Of a stretch of DNA of 64,000 nucleotides, positions 41,614 to 50,081 are shown one piece after another (position 1 is the stretch's first letter; each line of letters begins with the position of its first letter). Both the position numbers and the translations under genes were made by a program. The notes below the pieces were generated by a model. The model was not told the origin of the DNA, did no database searches, and was given only the letters and a program-made list of their open reading frames with translations. This DNA is from Nocardia macrotermitis (GTDB lineage: Bacteria > Actinomycetota > Actinomycetes > Mycobacteriales > Mycobacteriaceae). The stretch spans positions 164,648 to 228,647 of the forward strand of contig NZ_WEGK01000014.1 of NCBI RefSeq assembly GCF_009604405.1, written 5' to 3'.

Positions 41614-42709
41614 CGGCGTATCCGGTGGTGCGCTGGCGGACGGTGCGGCCCAGGGTGTGCGCGGCCCGCTCGACCTCGCGGGTGGTGAGGGTGATTCCGG
41701 CCTCGGCGAAGGAATCGGGGGCCAGCGCGCCGTCCAGGAGCAGTCCGCCGAGGTCGTTGGCCCCGCCGCGCAACAGCGAGAGCGCCGCGTCGAATCCGAA
41801 TTTCGGCCACGCGGCCTGGATGTTCGCGATCCGGCCGTGCAGCAGCAGGCGTGCGACGGCGTGGACCGCGCGGGTCTGTCGCCAGGTCGGGCCGGGCAGC
41901 GCGCCGACGCCGGGGGAGACCGGGCCGGGGGTGAATGGCATCGCGATGAATTCGTGGAAACCGCCGGTCCGGTCCTGGATTTCGGCGATCAGCCGCAGGT
42001 GGGCGAGCTGCTGCGCGGGGGTTTCGATGTGGCCGTAGACCATGGTGGAGGTCGAGAACAGGCCCGCGCGATGGGCGGCCTCGATCACCTCGGTCCAGCG
42101 GCGCACCGGCAGGTCGGGGCCGCCGAGCATACGGGCGCGGACCTCGTCGTCGAGGATGCGCGCGGCCGTGCCCGGGACCGAGCCGAGTCCGGCGGCGCGG
42201 GCGGCGGCGAGGAAATCGGGCAGGGGCAGATTCCGGCGCGCGGCGCCGTCGAGGAGTTCGGGGACGCGGAAGGCGTGCAGGTGGATCGGGCCCGCCGCGG
42301 CGATGGTCTCGATCAACGCCAGATAGTCGTCGTCGGTGTCGGCCGGGAGCGGGCCCTGCATGCAGATCTCGGTCGCGCCCAGCTCGCGCGCCTCGGCTAC
42401 CAGGGCGGTGAGCCGGGCGCGGGCGGGCGCGCCGGTACCGGCGACCGCGGCGGTGTCCAGATTGCGGTTCACCGCGTAGGTCAGCACATCGCCGACGGCT
42501 TGTCGGCGCAGCCGATCGGCGGCCCGACACAGTTCTTCCAGCTCCGGCCCGTCGGCGCCGAGCAGCGCGATATAGCCCTCGTCGGGCAGGTCCGCCGGGG
42601 CGTCGGCCGCCTCGTCGAGCCACTTGCGCACCAAGCCCGCATCAGGCAAACCGGATCCGGCGACAACAACATCACCCACGACGCCAACCATACCGCCGCC
42701 CACCGACAC
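41606..42709 (-). CDS. CofH/MqnC-like radical-SAM homologue lacking the iron-sulfur cysteines
   Basis: A 367-residue protein that follows CofH (FO synthase subunit 2) closely from residue 90 on: ATEICMQG, HLHAFRVPE, LGSVPGTAARILDDEVRAR, STSTMVYGHIETP, IQDRTGGFHEFIAMPF. The cluster-binding loop that should follow VNRN, normally with CxxxCxxC, is absent: the sequence runs YAVNRNLDTAAVAGTGAPAR straight into the helix before ATEICMQG, roughly 25 residues short. The whole protein has only two cysteines, far apart. It therefore cannot be a normal radical-SAM enzyme. It overlaps the monooxygenase gene by 8 nt. GTG at 42709 is used; ATG at 42691 is an alternative. Confidence 0.8.
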   Translation of the reverse strand: MSVGGGMVGVVGDVVVAGSGLPDAGLVRKWLDEAADAPADLPDEGYIALLGADGPELEELCRAADRLRRQAVGDVLTYAVNRNLDTAAVAGTGAPARARLTALVAEARELGATEICMQGPLPADTDDDYLALIETIAAAGPIHLHAFRVPELLDGAARRNLPLPDFLAAARAAGLGSVPGTAARILDDEVRARMLGGPDLPVRRWTEVIEAAHRAGLFSTSTMVYGHIETPAQQLAHLRLIAEIQDRTGGFHEFIAMPFTPGPVSPGVGALPGPTWRQTRAVHAVARLLLHGRIANIQAAWPKFGFDAALSLLRGGANDLGGLLLDGALAPDSFAEAGITLTTREVERAAHTLGRTVRQRTTGYADV

Positions 42710-42910
42710 GCCTCGGCACGCAGCCTGCTCACCGGTGGAGGCGGCTCCCCGAGCGTCGAGGCGGTCCCTTCGCTCGAACCGGCGAAACCCGCCCCCGAGT
42801 GCGTTCTGGGGGCAGGGAGGCTCGGGGTCGGTATGCCGGAATACGTTGGGCTACTTGCCCCGATGGGGTATATGTGCATGGTACGAATTCGACGTGACAA
42901 GGAGTTCGCC

Positions 42911-43723
42911 GTGGCCGACGGCCCGATCGATCTGCGCACCGATGTAGCGCATCCCGCCCGGATGTACGACTATTTCCTCGGTGGCAAGGATTTCTACGAT
43001 GCCGACCGGGTCGCGGCCGAGCAGGCGTTGCAGAATTTCCCCGCGGTCCGGGTGACCGCCCGCACCAACCGTGATTTCATGCGGCACGCCACGCGATTCC
43101 TGGTCGGGCAGGGTGTGCGGCAGTTCCTGGACATCGGCACCGGTATTCCGACCGAACCCAATCTGCACCAGGTCGCGCAGGAGGGCGCGCCCGACGCGCG
43201 GGTGGTGTACGTCGACAACGATCCGATCGTGCTGGCGCACGCGCGGGCGCTGCTGGTCAGCACCGACGAGGGCCGCACCGCCTACGTCCAGGCCGACGCG
43301 AGTGATCCGGCCGCGATCCTGGCCTCGCCCGAACTGACCGAGACGTTGGATCTGACCCAGCCGGTCGCGGTGTCGCTGATGGCGCTGCTGCACTTCGTCC
43401 CGGGCGATGTGTACGAGGTCGTCAGGGCGCTGATGGAACCGCTGCCGGTCGGCTCCTATCTCGCAATGTCCCATGTGACAACGGATTTCGACGACGGCCC
43501 GGAGGATCCGGACGGGATGATGCGGCTGTTGCAGGTCTACATCGACCGCGGGATTCCGGTGCGTCCGCGCAGTCGCGCGGAGGTGGCGAGGTTCTTCGAC
43601 GGCCTGGAACTGCTGGAGCCGGGCGTCGAGGTGATCCACCGCTGGCGCAACGAGGGCATCGAACATCCGCCGAGCCACGACAAGCAGGTGTCGCTGTGGG
43701 GCGCGATCGGCCGCAAGGTCTGA
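42911..43723 (+). CDS. SAM-dependent methyltransferase, DUF574/Methyltransf_19 family, second copy
   Basis: A 270-residue member of the same family as 17177-17980, with ARMYDYFLGGKDFYDADR and the SAM motif FLDIGTGIPTEPN followed by VVYVDNDPIVLAHARALL. The two proteins align nearly end to end. GTG at 42911 has an AAGGAG box 6 nt upstream. It is divergent from the CofH-like gene and convergent with the TetR gene 4 bp away. Substrate unknown. Confidence 0.88.
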   Translation: MADGPIDLRTDVAHPARMYDYFLGGKDFYDADRVAAEQALQNFPAVRVTARTNRDFMRHATRFLVGQGVRQFLDIGTGIPTEPNLHQVAQEGAPDARVVYVDNDPIVLAHARALLVSTDEGRTAYVQADASDPAAILASPELTETLDLTQPVAVSLMALLHFVPGDVYEVVRALMEPLPVGSYLAMSHVTTDFDDGPEDPDGMMRLLQVYIDRGIPVRPRSRAEVARFFDGLELLEPGVEVIHRWRNEGIEHPPSHDKQVSLWGAIGRKV

Positions 43724-43727
43724 GCGA

Positions 43728-44393
43728 TCACGCCGGGGCCTCGAGCATCGGGACCAGGAAACGCTCGGCCAGACTGGTGAGCTGGGTTTCGTCGTCGAGA
43801 TCGATGAGCTGACTCGGAATCGCCAGGAAGGACGCGCAGACCCGGACCATGAGTTCGGCGACCATATCGGTGTCGACCCCGGCACCGATATTGCCCGCGC
43901 CCTGTTCCCGGCGCAGCTGTCCGGCAACGAACTGGCGAACCGCGGCGACCGTGCGTCCCTCGTCCCGCATCAGGATGCTGACCAGCAGATCTGGATCGGT
44001 GGCCAGCATCCCGCCGATCAGCGGGTTGCCCCGGATTGCCCGCAGTGAGCTGACGAAACCCATGACGACCCGGTCGCTGACGGTGCGCGCCTGGCGGATA
44101 TCCACCAGGAACTGATCGAAATAACGCCGGAATTCGCGCAGGATCACCTGTTCGACCAGGGTGTCCTTGGTCGCGAAACGCCGATAGACGGTGATCCGCG
44201 AAACCTCGGCGCGCCGTGCGACATCCTCCATGGTCGAGCGCTGGATACCCATTCGGCAGAACTGCTCGTACGCCGAATCCAGTAGGCGCAAACGGATTTC
44301 GTCCACCTCGTCGACCTGTTCGAGCGCCTCGATGTAGGCGCGGGCGATCAACCGCTCCGCCCCCGAGGCCATCCCCGATTCCGCGTCTGCCAC
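43728..44393 (-). CDS. TetR-family transcription regulator
   Basis: A 221-residue TetR repressor with the N-terminal HTH (RSTMEDVARRAEVSRITVYR then RFATKDTLVEQVI) and a helical ligand domain. GTG at 44393 has an AGGAGGA box. About 105 bp upstream lies a dyad TGATACTGAGATACG (44498) whose left half recurs upstream of the Lcp-like gene at 47414, so this regulator probably represses itself and that gene. In rubber-degrading actinomycetes lcp genes are controlled by TetR-type LcpR proteins; the analogy is suggestive. Confidence 0.87.
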   Translation of the reverse strand: MADAESGMASGAERLIARAYIEALEQVDEVDEIRLRLLDSAYEQFCRMGIQRSTMEDVARRAEVSRITVYRRFATKDTLVEQVILREFRRYFDQFLVDIRQARTVSDRVVMGFVSSLRAIRGNPLIGGMLATDPDLLVSILMRDEGRTVAAVRQFVAGQLRREQGAGNIGAGVDTDMVAELMVRVCASFLAIPSQLIDLDDETQLTSLAERFLVPMLEAPA

Positions 44394-44497
44394 GACTCCT
44401 CCTACCCACGCGATCTCCGCCCACGATGCGACGACCGGAGTGCGACGGCGAAATATGTGACGATACGCCGACGTTGATCTCGGTTGACCGCGTCGGA

Positions 44498-44532
44498 TGA
44501 TACTGAGATACGACGTTCGATTCAGCGTATCA
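44498..44532. promoter_or_regulatory. Putative TetR operator upstream of tetR gene
   Basis: Imperfect dyad with arms TGATACTGA (44498-44506) and TCAGCGTATCA (44522-44532). The stretch TGATACTGAGATACG matches TGATATAGAGATACG at 47414-47428 in 13 of 15 bases. Confidence 0.6.
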
Positions 44533-44638
44533 CCCGGTTTGCCGGACTCGCTGCGGAAAATGCGCGGGAACATCGCGGATCACCGGGGCGACCCGCGATG
44601 TGGAGGGGGAAGGTGGCGGTTGCCGCGCTTACCTCGAT

Positions 44639-46288
44639 TCAGCCCACATCGAGTTGTTCGAGTTCGCGACGCAGCAGTTTGCCGGTGGCGTTGCGCGGCA
44701 GTTCCTCGAGGAAGATCACCTCGCGCGGCACCTTGTGCCGAGCCAGATGCGTCTTGACGTAGGTCATGATCTCCTGGGCGTCGCCGGGGGCGTCCGCGGC
44801 CTGGACGACGAACGCGCGCAACCGTTTACCGAAATCGCGGTCGTCGACGGCGACCACAGCGGCCTCGAGTACGTCGGGCCGGTCCACGAGCAGGTTCTCG
44901 ACCTCGAGCGGATAGACGTTCTCGCCGCCGGAGACGATCATGTCGTCCTCCCGGCCGTCGATGAAAAGCCTTCCGGCGGAATCGAAATGGCCGAGATCCC
45001 CGCTGCACAGCAGGCCGTCGACGATCTCCTTGTGCCGGCCGTCGGTGTACCCGGAGAAGCTCAGGCCGCTGGAGACGAAGATGGCGCCGATCACGCCCGG
45101 TTCGGTGACGACGCGGCGTTGCTCGTCGTAGATCGCGACCCGGCAACCGACCGGCGGACGGCCGACCGTGCCTGGCGCACAACGCATGTCCTCGGGCGTG
45201 GCCACCGCGGCGACGGCGACCTCGGTGGAGGCGTAGAGGTTGTACAGGACCTCGCCGAAGACCTGTTCGGTGCGGCGGCTCAGGTCAGGGGAGAGCGAGG
45301 ACCCGGCCGCGAACACCACCCGCAGGCTCGAGGTGTCGTGCCGGGACAGCACCTCCTCGCCGAGATCGACGATCCGCTGCAACATGGTCGGCACCAGAAC
45401 CAGTGCTGCCGCACCGTGTTTCGCGATATCGGCGAGGGTGCCCTCGGCGTCGAACTTGCGCTGACGGCAGACGATCGCGTTGCCCAGCGCCCAGCCCAGC
45501 GTCAGCTGGGACAGGCCGGTACCGTGGAACGTGGGCGCGGCCATGATCATCACCGAGTCACGCGGCAGCGGTATGCGATCCAGGAACTGCGCGGACTGTA
45601 GCGGCGAAACCTTGTCGCGCGGAGCGCCTTTGGGCGTGCCGGTGGTGCCGCTGGTCAGGATGACGATGCCGCCCGGACGTTCCGGGGCGGCCAGGGCGCC
45701 GGTGGGGTGGGCCTCGACCAGGGCGTCGACCGTCGCGATCGGCCCGGACGCGAGGTCGGGATCGTCTGTCCAGGTGAGGAATCGGGGCACGCTCTCGGGA
45801 ACGTCGCCGAGCAGGCCGAGGAATTCCTCGTCGAGCAGGATCGCGCCGACCTGCTCTCGCTCGGCGACCGCGGCCAGCTGCGGACCGCCGAATCCCGTGT
45901 TCATCAACACGATTCGCACGCCGAGCTTCCCGGCGGCCAGCAGCGAGAGCATCATGCCGCGGTGGTCGCGGCACAGCAGCGCGGCGACCGTGCCCGGGGC
46001 CAGACCCGAGGCGGCCAGGCCGCGGGCCAGCGCGTCGGATTGCGCGTCGAGCTGTTCGAAGGTGAGGGTGCCGCGTTCGTCGATCAGGGCGTTCGAGCCG
46101 GGCCGGGTGCGCCGGGCGTGGCGCAGGACCGTGACGAACGGACCGTAGATGCCGGAATCATGCACGGTTCGTATCAGCTCGATGGGGTGGTGGGGTTCGA
46201 CGACGCCGCGCCGGAAGAGCACCGACAGTGCCGCGAGGGGCTCCGCGATCGCCTTCGACGCCGCTTTGAAACTCGATGGTGCCCTCAC
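44639..46288 (-). CDS. Acyl-CoA synthetase / AMP-dependent ligase (FadD-like)
   Basis: A 549-residue ANL-superfamily ligase. The phosphate-binding loop LTSGTTGTPKGAP lies near residues 211-223, the A5-like YASTEVAVAA near 340, the adenylate motif SGDLGHFD near 428 and the C-terminal Lys motif PRNATGKLLRRELEQL at the end. It should activate a carboxylic acid as acyl-AMP and acyl-CoA. GTG at 46288 has AGGAG 6 nt upstream. It lies on the same strand upstream of tetR with a 245-bp gap, and is divergent from the MpaB-like gene. Mycobacterial and nocardial FadD proteins of this type act on lipids or steroid side chains; the substrate is not deducible. Confidence 0.87.
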   Translation of the reverse strand: MRAPSSFKAASKAIAEPLAALSVLFRRGVVEPHHPIELIRTVHDSGIYGPFVTVLRHARRTRPGSNALIDERGTLTFEQLDAQSDALARGLAASGLAPGTVAALLCRDHRGMMLSLLAAGKLGVRIVLMNTGFGGPQLAAVAEREQVGAILLDEEFLGLLGDVPESVPRFLTWTDDPDLASGPIATVDALVEAHPTGALAAPERPGGIVILTSGTTGTPKGAPRDKVSPLQSAQFLDRIPLPRDSVMIMAAPTFHGTGLSQLTLGWALGNAIVCRQRKFDAEGTLADIAKHGAAALVLVPTMLQRIVDLGEEVLSRHDTSSLRVVFAAGSSLSPDLSRRTEQVFGEVLYNLYASTEVAVAAVATPEDMRCAPGTVGRPPVGCRVAIYDEQRRVVTEPGVIGAIFVSSGLSFSGYTDGRHKEIVDGLLCSGDLGHFDSAGRLFIDGREDDMIVSGGENVYPLEVENLLVDRPDVLEAAVVAVDDRDFGKRLRAFVVQAADAPGDAQEIMTYVKTHLARHKVPREVIFLEELPRNATGKLLRRELEQLDVG

Positions 46289-46378
46289 TTACCACTCCTG
46301 ATCGATCGCTGATATGAGTGAATTCACCTGCGTATGAGCATGTTACTAGCGCTGCCGAGTTGCGCAGGTCACAATAGG

Positions 46379-46394
46379 TGAACAAGAATGTTCA
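46379..46394. promoter_or_regulatory. Palindrome between divergent acyl-CoA ligase and MpaB-like genes
   Basis: Perfect dyad TGAACA-AGAA-TGTTCA in the 218-bp divergent region. It is a possible operator for either gene. The region also holds GTGAATTCAC near 46318. Confidence 0.45.
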
Positions 46395-46506
46395 GTAACT
46401 TACAACATCGCTTGCCGAGACGCGAGTCCCGACCCCGAGCATTGTCAGGCGCAATCCGCGCTGACATGATGGTGTGAAAATCATCTCATCGACTCGTGGA
46501 GTTCTC

Positions 46507-47367
46507 ATGTCTCTCCCCACCCGATTCCTGCGTCGGAACGATCCGGTCGACGACTCCGCGCCCGCGCGGCGGCGGTTCATGGCCGGTCCCGCGGCGCTGC
46601 TGGGCGGCCCGGCGAACGTCATCATGCAACTGGGGCTGCCGCCGGTGGGCCGGGGCGTGATCGAGAGCAAGGTCGAGAGCGGCCGCTACGACCTGCATCC
46701 GCGCAAGCGCGGCCGCACCACCCTGACCTACCTGGCCGTGGCGATGCTGGGCACCGACGAGGATCGCGAGACCTATCGCGCGGCGGTGAACACCGCGCAT
46801 CGCCAGGTCCGCTCGGATGCGTCGAGTCCGGTGGCGTACAACGCTTTCAACCCCGAATTGCAGCTGTGGGTCGCCGCGTGCCTGTATCGCGGCACGCTGG
46901 ATTCGCTGACCTTCCTGTACGGCGGTATCGACGAGGAATCCGCCGACGAGCTGTATCACGAGGCCGCGCGCTTCGGCACCACGTTGCAGGTGCGGCCGGA
47001 GATGTGGCCCGCGGATCGGGCCGCATTCGCGGAGTACTGGGACTCCCGGGTCGGCACGTTGTCCTTCGACGCCGAGGTGCGCCGGTACCTGCTCGAGCAG
47101 GTCGTCGATCTCGGGCCGTACGGCGCGGTGCAGCGGACCCTGTTCCGGCGGGCGAATCGGTTCTTCACCACAGGCTATCTGCCGCAACAGTTCCGGGACG
47201 AACTGGACATGGAGTGGGGTCCGGGCCGGCAGCGCGCGTTCGAGGTGATCATGCGGGCGATCGGCGCGGTGTTCACCGTGCTACCGGAGAGCTACCGGCT
47301 GTACCCGTTCGAGACGTATCTGCACGAGATGCGGGCCCGGCACGCGCAGGGGAAACCGCTTGTCTAG
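46507..47367 (+). CDS. MpaB-family (DUF2236) oxygenase-like protein
   Basis: A 286-residue protein of the DUF2236/MpaB family, whose characterised relatives are haem-dependent oxygenases. Family features include MAGPAALLGGPANVIMQLGL, a His and Arg in NTAHRQVRSD and the YNAFNPELQLWVAACLYRG segment. ATG at 46507 has GGAG 6 nt upstream; a GTG at 46474 is less likely. No signal peptide, so it is cytosolic or membrane-associated. It precedes the Lcp-like gene by 114 bp on the same strand; both belong to the same superfamily. Confidence 0.85.
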   Translation: MSLPTRFLRRNDPVDDSAPARRRFMAGPAALLGGPANVIMQLGLPPVGRGVIESKVESGRYDLHPRKRGRTTLTYLAVAMLGTDEDRETYRAAVNTAHRQVRSDASSPVAYNAFNPELQLWVAACLYRGTLDSLTFLYGGIDEESADELYHEAARFGTTLQVRPEMWPADRAAFAEYWDSRVGTLSFDAEVRRYLLEQVVDLGPYGAVQRTLFRRANRFFTTGYLPQQFRDELDMEWGPGRQRAFEVIMRAIGAVFTVLPESYRLYPFETYLHEMRARHAQGKPLV

Positions 47368-47412
47368 CGGGAAAAATCCGGTTACTCGGCTTGTGATGGC
47401 AGACACAGTGTG

Positions 47413-47457
47413 CTGATATAGAGATACGCAGATGCACACTTTGTATCTCTGTATCAG
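47413..47457. promoter_or_regulatory. Putative TetR operator upstream of the Lcp-like gene
   Basis: A 15-bp inverted repeat, CTGATATAGAGATAC (47413-47427) and GTATCTCTGTATCAG (47443-47457), with one mismatch and a 15-bp spacer. It lies 25 bp before the start codon and shares TGATA--GAGATACG with the dyad upstream of the TetR gene. Confidence 0.65.
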
Positions 47458-47481
47458 TGACTCGACGAAGAGGAACGTGGC

Positions 47482-48705
47482 ATGGATGGCATCGGACTCA
47501 ACAGACGTGACGCGTTGCGGGTCGGCAGTGGTTTCGTAGGAGCCGCCGGCGCGCTCGCACTGGGCGCGCGAACGGTCAGGGCAGAGCCTTGGACCTGGTC
47601 GCCCAGCGGTTCGGTTCTCGGTAGCGGCAAGGGCGCGGACCCGATGACGGTGTGGGACTCGGAAGCCGATCCGGTGATCGCCGACGTGATGGACCACGCG
47701 GATGTGCCGCAGGTCAACCGGCTGTTGGCGACGTGGATCAAGAACGATCAGCCGATTCCCGCGGGGCTGCCGAAGAATCTGCGTGACTTCATGGAATACG
47801 CGCGGCAGCTGCCGTCGTGGACCGATCAGGGCAAGCTGGCCAACTCGTTCCAGTTCACCCAGCGGCGCGGGACGTACCTCGGGGTGCTGTACGCGTTCGC
47901 CAGCGGCATGATGGCGAACGTCATCCCGCACGAGGCGCTCGCGGTGTACTACTCCCGTGGGGGGTCGCACCTGAAGGAGCGCATCGCCAAGACCGCGAAA
48001 TTCGGGTACGACATCGGCACGGTCAACGCCTACGGTCCCGGCGGGGAAATGGTCGTGACCTGCGTCAAGACGCGGATCATCCACGCTGCCGTGCGGCATC
48101 TGCTGCCGACCGCGCCGGTCTGGCCGAAGGGACACATCCCGATCAGCCAGGACGACATGATGGTCACCTGGCACAGCCTGGGCACCACCATCATGCGTGT
48201 GCTGACCGAGTGGAAGATCCCCATGCCGGCCGCGGAATCGGAAGGCTACCTGCACAGTTGGCAACTGGCCGGGCATCTGCTCGGTATCCGCGACGAGTAC
48301 ATCCCCGTGTCGTGGGATCAGGCCAATATCCAGGCCGCGCAGGTGCTGGATCCGATCATCGCGCCCACGCCGGAGGGTAAGGCGCTGTCCAACGACCTGT
48401 TGAATCTCGGTGCCGACCTGGATCTGACCCTGCTCAGCAGGCCGATCCTGGGTGCTTTCACCCGATTCATCCTGGGCGACAAGATCGCCGATTGGCTGGC
48501 CATTCCGCGTGAGCCGGTCTGGGGACCGCTGTTGCAGTTCAGCTGGGGTCCGTTCCTCGCTGTGCGTGAGGGCATCCTCGGGGTCGTGCCGCCCTCCAAG
48601 GACGCGTACTGGATGTTCGACGAGTTCCTGCGCCAGTTCGTCCTGTGGTACATCTCCGAGCTGCGGATGCCGCTGAGCATCGAAATCCCCCAGACCAACC
48701 GGTAA
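47482..48705 (+). CDS. Tat-exported Lcp-like (DUF2236) putative rubber/terpenoid oxygenase
   Basis: A 407-residue protein of the DUF2236 superfamily with a twin-arginine signal (LNRRDALRVGSGFVGAAGAL, cleavage after ARTVRAEP). Length, Tat export and the conserved core VTCVKTRIIHAAVRHLL, plus downstream His (MMVTWHSLGTT), match latex clearing protein, the haem b oxygenase that cleaves poly(cis-1,4-isoprene). The match in family is firm; rubber as substrate is not proven, since DUF2236 has many branches. GAGGAACG lies before the ATG. A strong operator-like dyad precedes it. Confidence 0.8.
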   Translation: MDGIGLNRRDALRVGSGFVGAAGALALGARTVRAEPWTWSPSGSVLGSGKGADPMTVWDSEADPVIADVMDHADVPQVNRLLATWIKNDQPIPAGLPKNLRDFMEYARQLPSWTDQGKLANSFQFTQRRGTYLGVLYAFASGMMANVIPHEALAVYYSRGGSHLKERIAKTAKFGYDIGTVNAYGPGGEMVVTCVKTRIIHAAVRHLLPTAPVWPKGHIPISQDDMMVTWHSLGTTIMRVLTEWKIPMPAAESEGYLHSWQLAGHLLGIRDEYIPVSWDQANIQAAQVLDPIIAPTPEGKALSNDLLNLGADLDLTLLSRPILGAFTRFILGDKIADWLAIPREPVWGPLLQFSWGPFLAVREGILGVVPPSKDAYWMFDEFLRQFVLWYISELRMPLSIEIPQTNR

Positions 48706-48798
48706 TTCACCCCATCCGCCCGCTGCGGCGCACGGGTGATCGGCCCGTGGTCTGTATGCCGCCGCAGTCGGGTGGTCGAGCACGGAAGGACAGATCCG

Positions 48799-49101
48799 AT
48801 GAACTACAGCCAGAATTTGCGGCGAATCCGTCGGGTCGCGGCCGGCATCTCCGTGGCCGCGGTCCTCGCGATCGCCGGTCTCACGGTGGAAACGGCCAGG
48901 GAGGAAGGTACTTTCGGCCTGGCGGACACCGCGTCGGCCGAAACATCCGGTGGCGTCTGGGTCGCGACGAGACCGCTGTCGGATTCCGTTGCACTGCAAC
49001 GGGATCTGACCGAGCAACAGTCTCCGGAGCCGACCTGGACACCGACGCCCACGGTGCAGAACACGAAGAAGCCACCGCACACGAACACGGCCGGGTCATG
49101 A
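48799..49101 (+). CDS. Small secreted or membrane-anchored protein of redox operon
   Basis: A 100-residue protein with a basic N-terminus and one hydrophobic segment (VAAGISVAAVLAIAGLTVET) followed by a polar Thr/Pro-rich tail (SPEPTWTPTPTVQNTKKPPH). It could be secreted or anchored. ATG at 48799 has GGAAGGA upstream, and the stop overlaps the apbE start (ATGA). Proteins in this position in similar loci often carry a flavinylation site, but the usual SGAT-type motif is not present here. Confidence 0.65.
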   Translation: MNYSQNLRRIRRVAAGISVAAVLAIAGLTVETAREEGTFGLADTASAETSGGVWVATRPLSDSVALQRDLTEQQSPEPTWTPTPTVQNTKKPPHTNTAGS

Positions 49102-50081
49102 CCGGTACGCGGGCGGCCGTCAGCGCGTCGACGACGTTGTCCGCCATCGGAACAACCGTCGTGATCGTGTGCACCGACGCCCGCGAACTGGCCTTCGCGA
49201 CCCGGTTGGTTCGGGCCCGCCTGGACGAACTGGACCGGGCCGCGTCGCGGTTCCGGCACGATTCGGAGCTGTGGCAGATCAATTGCCGCAGTGTGGAATT
49301 GGCGCGTACGGACGACCGTGGCTCGCTGCGGGTCACGGTCGGCTGGACGCTCGGTTCGTGTCTGCGGGCGGCGATGCGCGTGGAGCGTCAGACCGAAGGG
49401 CTGGTGTGCGCGTCGCTGGGCACGATGCTGGCGGCGTGTGGCTACGACGACGATCTCGACGCCGTGCGCGCTCGCGGTGCGACCGGGGCGTCGGGTCCGG
49501 CAGGGGACGATCCGGCGCCCTGTGCGGCGGCGACCTTCGACGAAGAGCGTTGGCAGGTAACGGTTCCCGCCGGGACGATGCTCGATCTCGGGGCCAGTGC
49601 CAAGGCGTGGGCGGCCGACGCGCTCGCCACCGAGCTGGCCGCGCGCTACGCGGGCGGATTCCTGGTCAACCTGGGCGGTGACATCGCGACCGGCGGTGTC
49701 CCGCCGGACGGTGGATGGGCTGTGGGAGTACAGGATTGGGAAGGTGGCGTGCAGCAGGTGGTCCGCTCCACCGGGCAGGCCTTCGCCACCTCCTCGACCC
49801 GGTTGCGGACCTGGACGCATCGGGGCAGCACCCAGCATCACATCATCGATCCGCGTACCGGACGGCCGGCCCGCACCCGCTGGGCGCAGGTGACCTGTGC
49901 CGGACCGGACGCGGTGCAGGCGAACGCGGCCTCGACCGCCGCGATCATCCTGGACGAGCGCGCGCCGGGCTGGCTGGCCGAACGTGGCGTTCCCGCAAGG
50001 CTTTCCACCGCCGAACACGAGGTCACCACCACACCCGGGTGGCCCGCCCCGGCCGGTGGCGTACGGCAGCGGGCGTCATGA
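49098..50081 (+). CDS. apbE: ApbE-family FAD:protein FMN transferase
   Basis: A 327-residue ApbE-like protein. The family core is visible: RFRHDSELWQIN, LDLGASAKAWAADALA, GGFLVNLGGDIATGG and HHIIDPRTGRPA, with metal-binding Asp/Thr near TCAGPDAVQANAASTAA. ApbE attaches FMN to Thr/Ser of redox proteins outside the membrane. There is no obvious signal peptide. It is coupled by 4-nt overlaps to both neighbours, which form a membrane-bound electron-transfer set. Confidence 0.87.
   Translation: MTGTRAAVSASTTLSAIGTTVVIVCTDARELAFATRLVRARLDELDRAASRFRHDSELWQINCRSVELARTDDRGSLRVTVGWTLGSCLRAAMRVERQTEGLVCASLGTMLAACGYDDDLDAVRARGATGASGPAGDDPAPCAAATFDEERWQVTVPAGTMLDLGASAKAWAADALATELAARYAGGFLVNLGGDIATGGVPPDGGWAVGVQDWEGGVQQVVRSTGQAFATSSTRLRTWTHRGSTQHHIIDPRTGRPARTRWAQVTCAGPDAVQANAASTAAIILDERAPGWLAERGVPARLSTAEHEVTTTPGWPAPAGGVRQRAS

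Noticed and set aside
42400..42480. Frameshift explaining the missing cysteine loop of the CofH-like protein
   Set aside because: The frame stays open and in phase on both sides with good family matches, and neighbouring frames here do not encode CxxxCxxC; deletion is the simpler reading.
41468..42910. Plus-strand upstream extension of the second methyltransferase frame
   Set aside because: The open frame covers the monooxygenase and CofH-like genes on the other strand; the AAGGAG box and family N-terminus fix the start at 42911.
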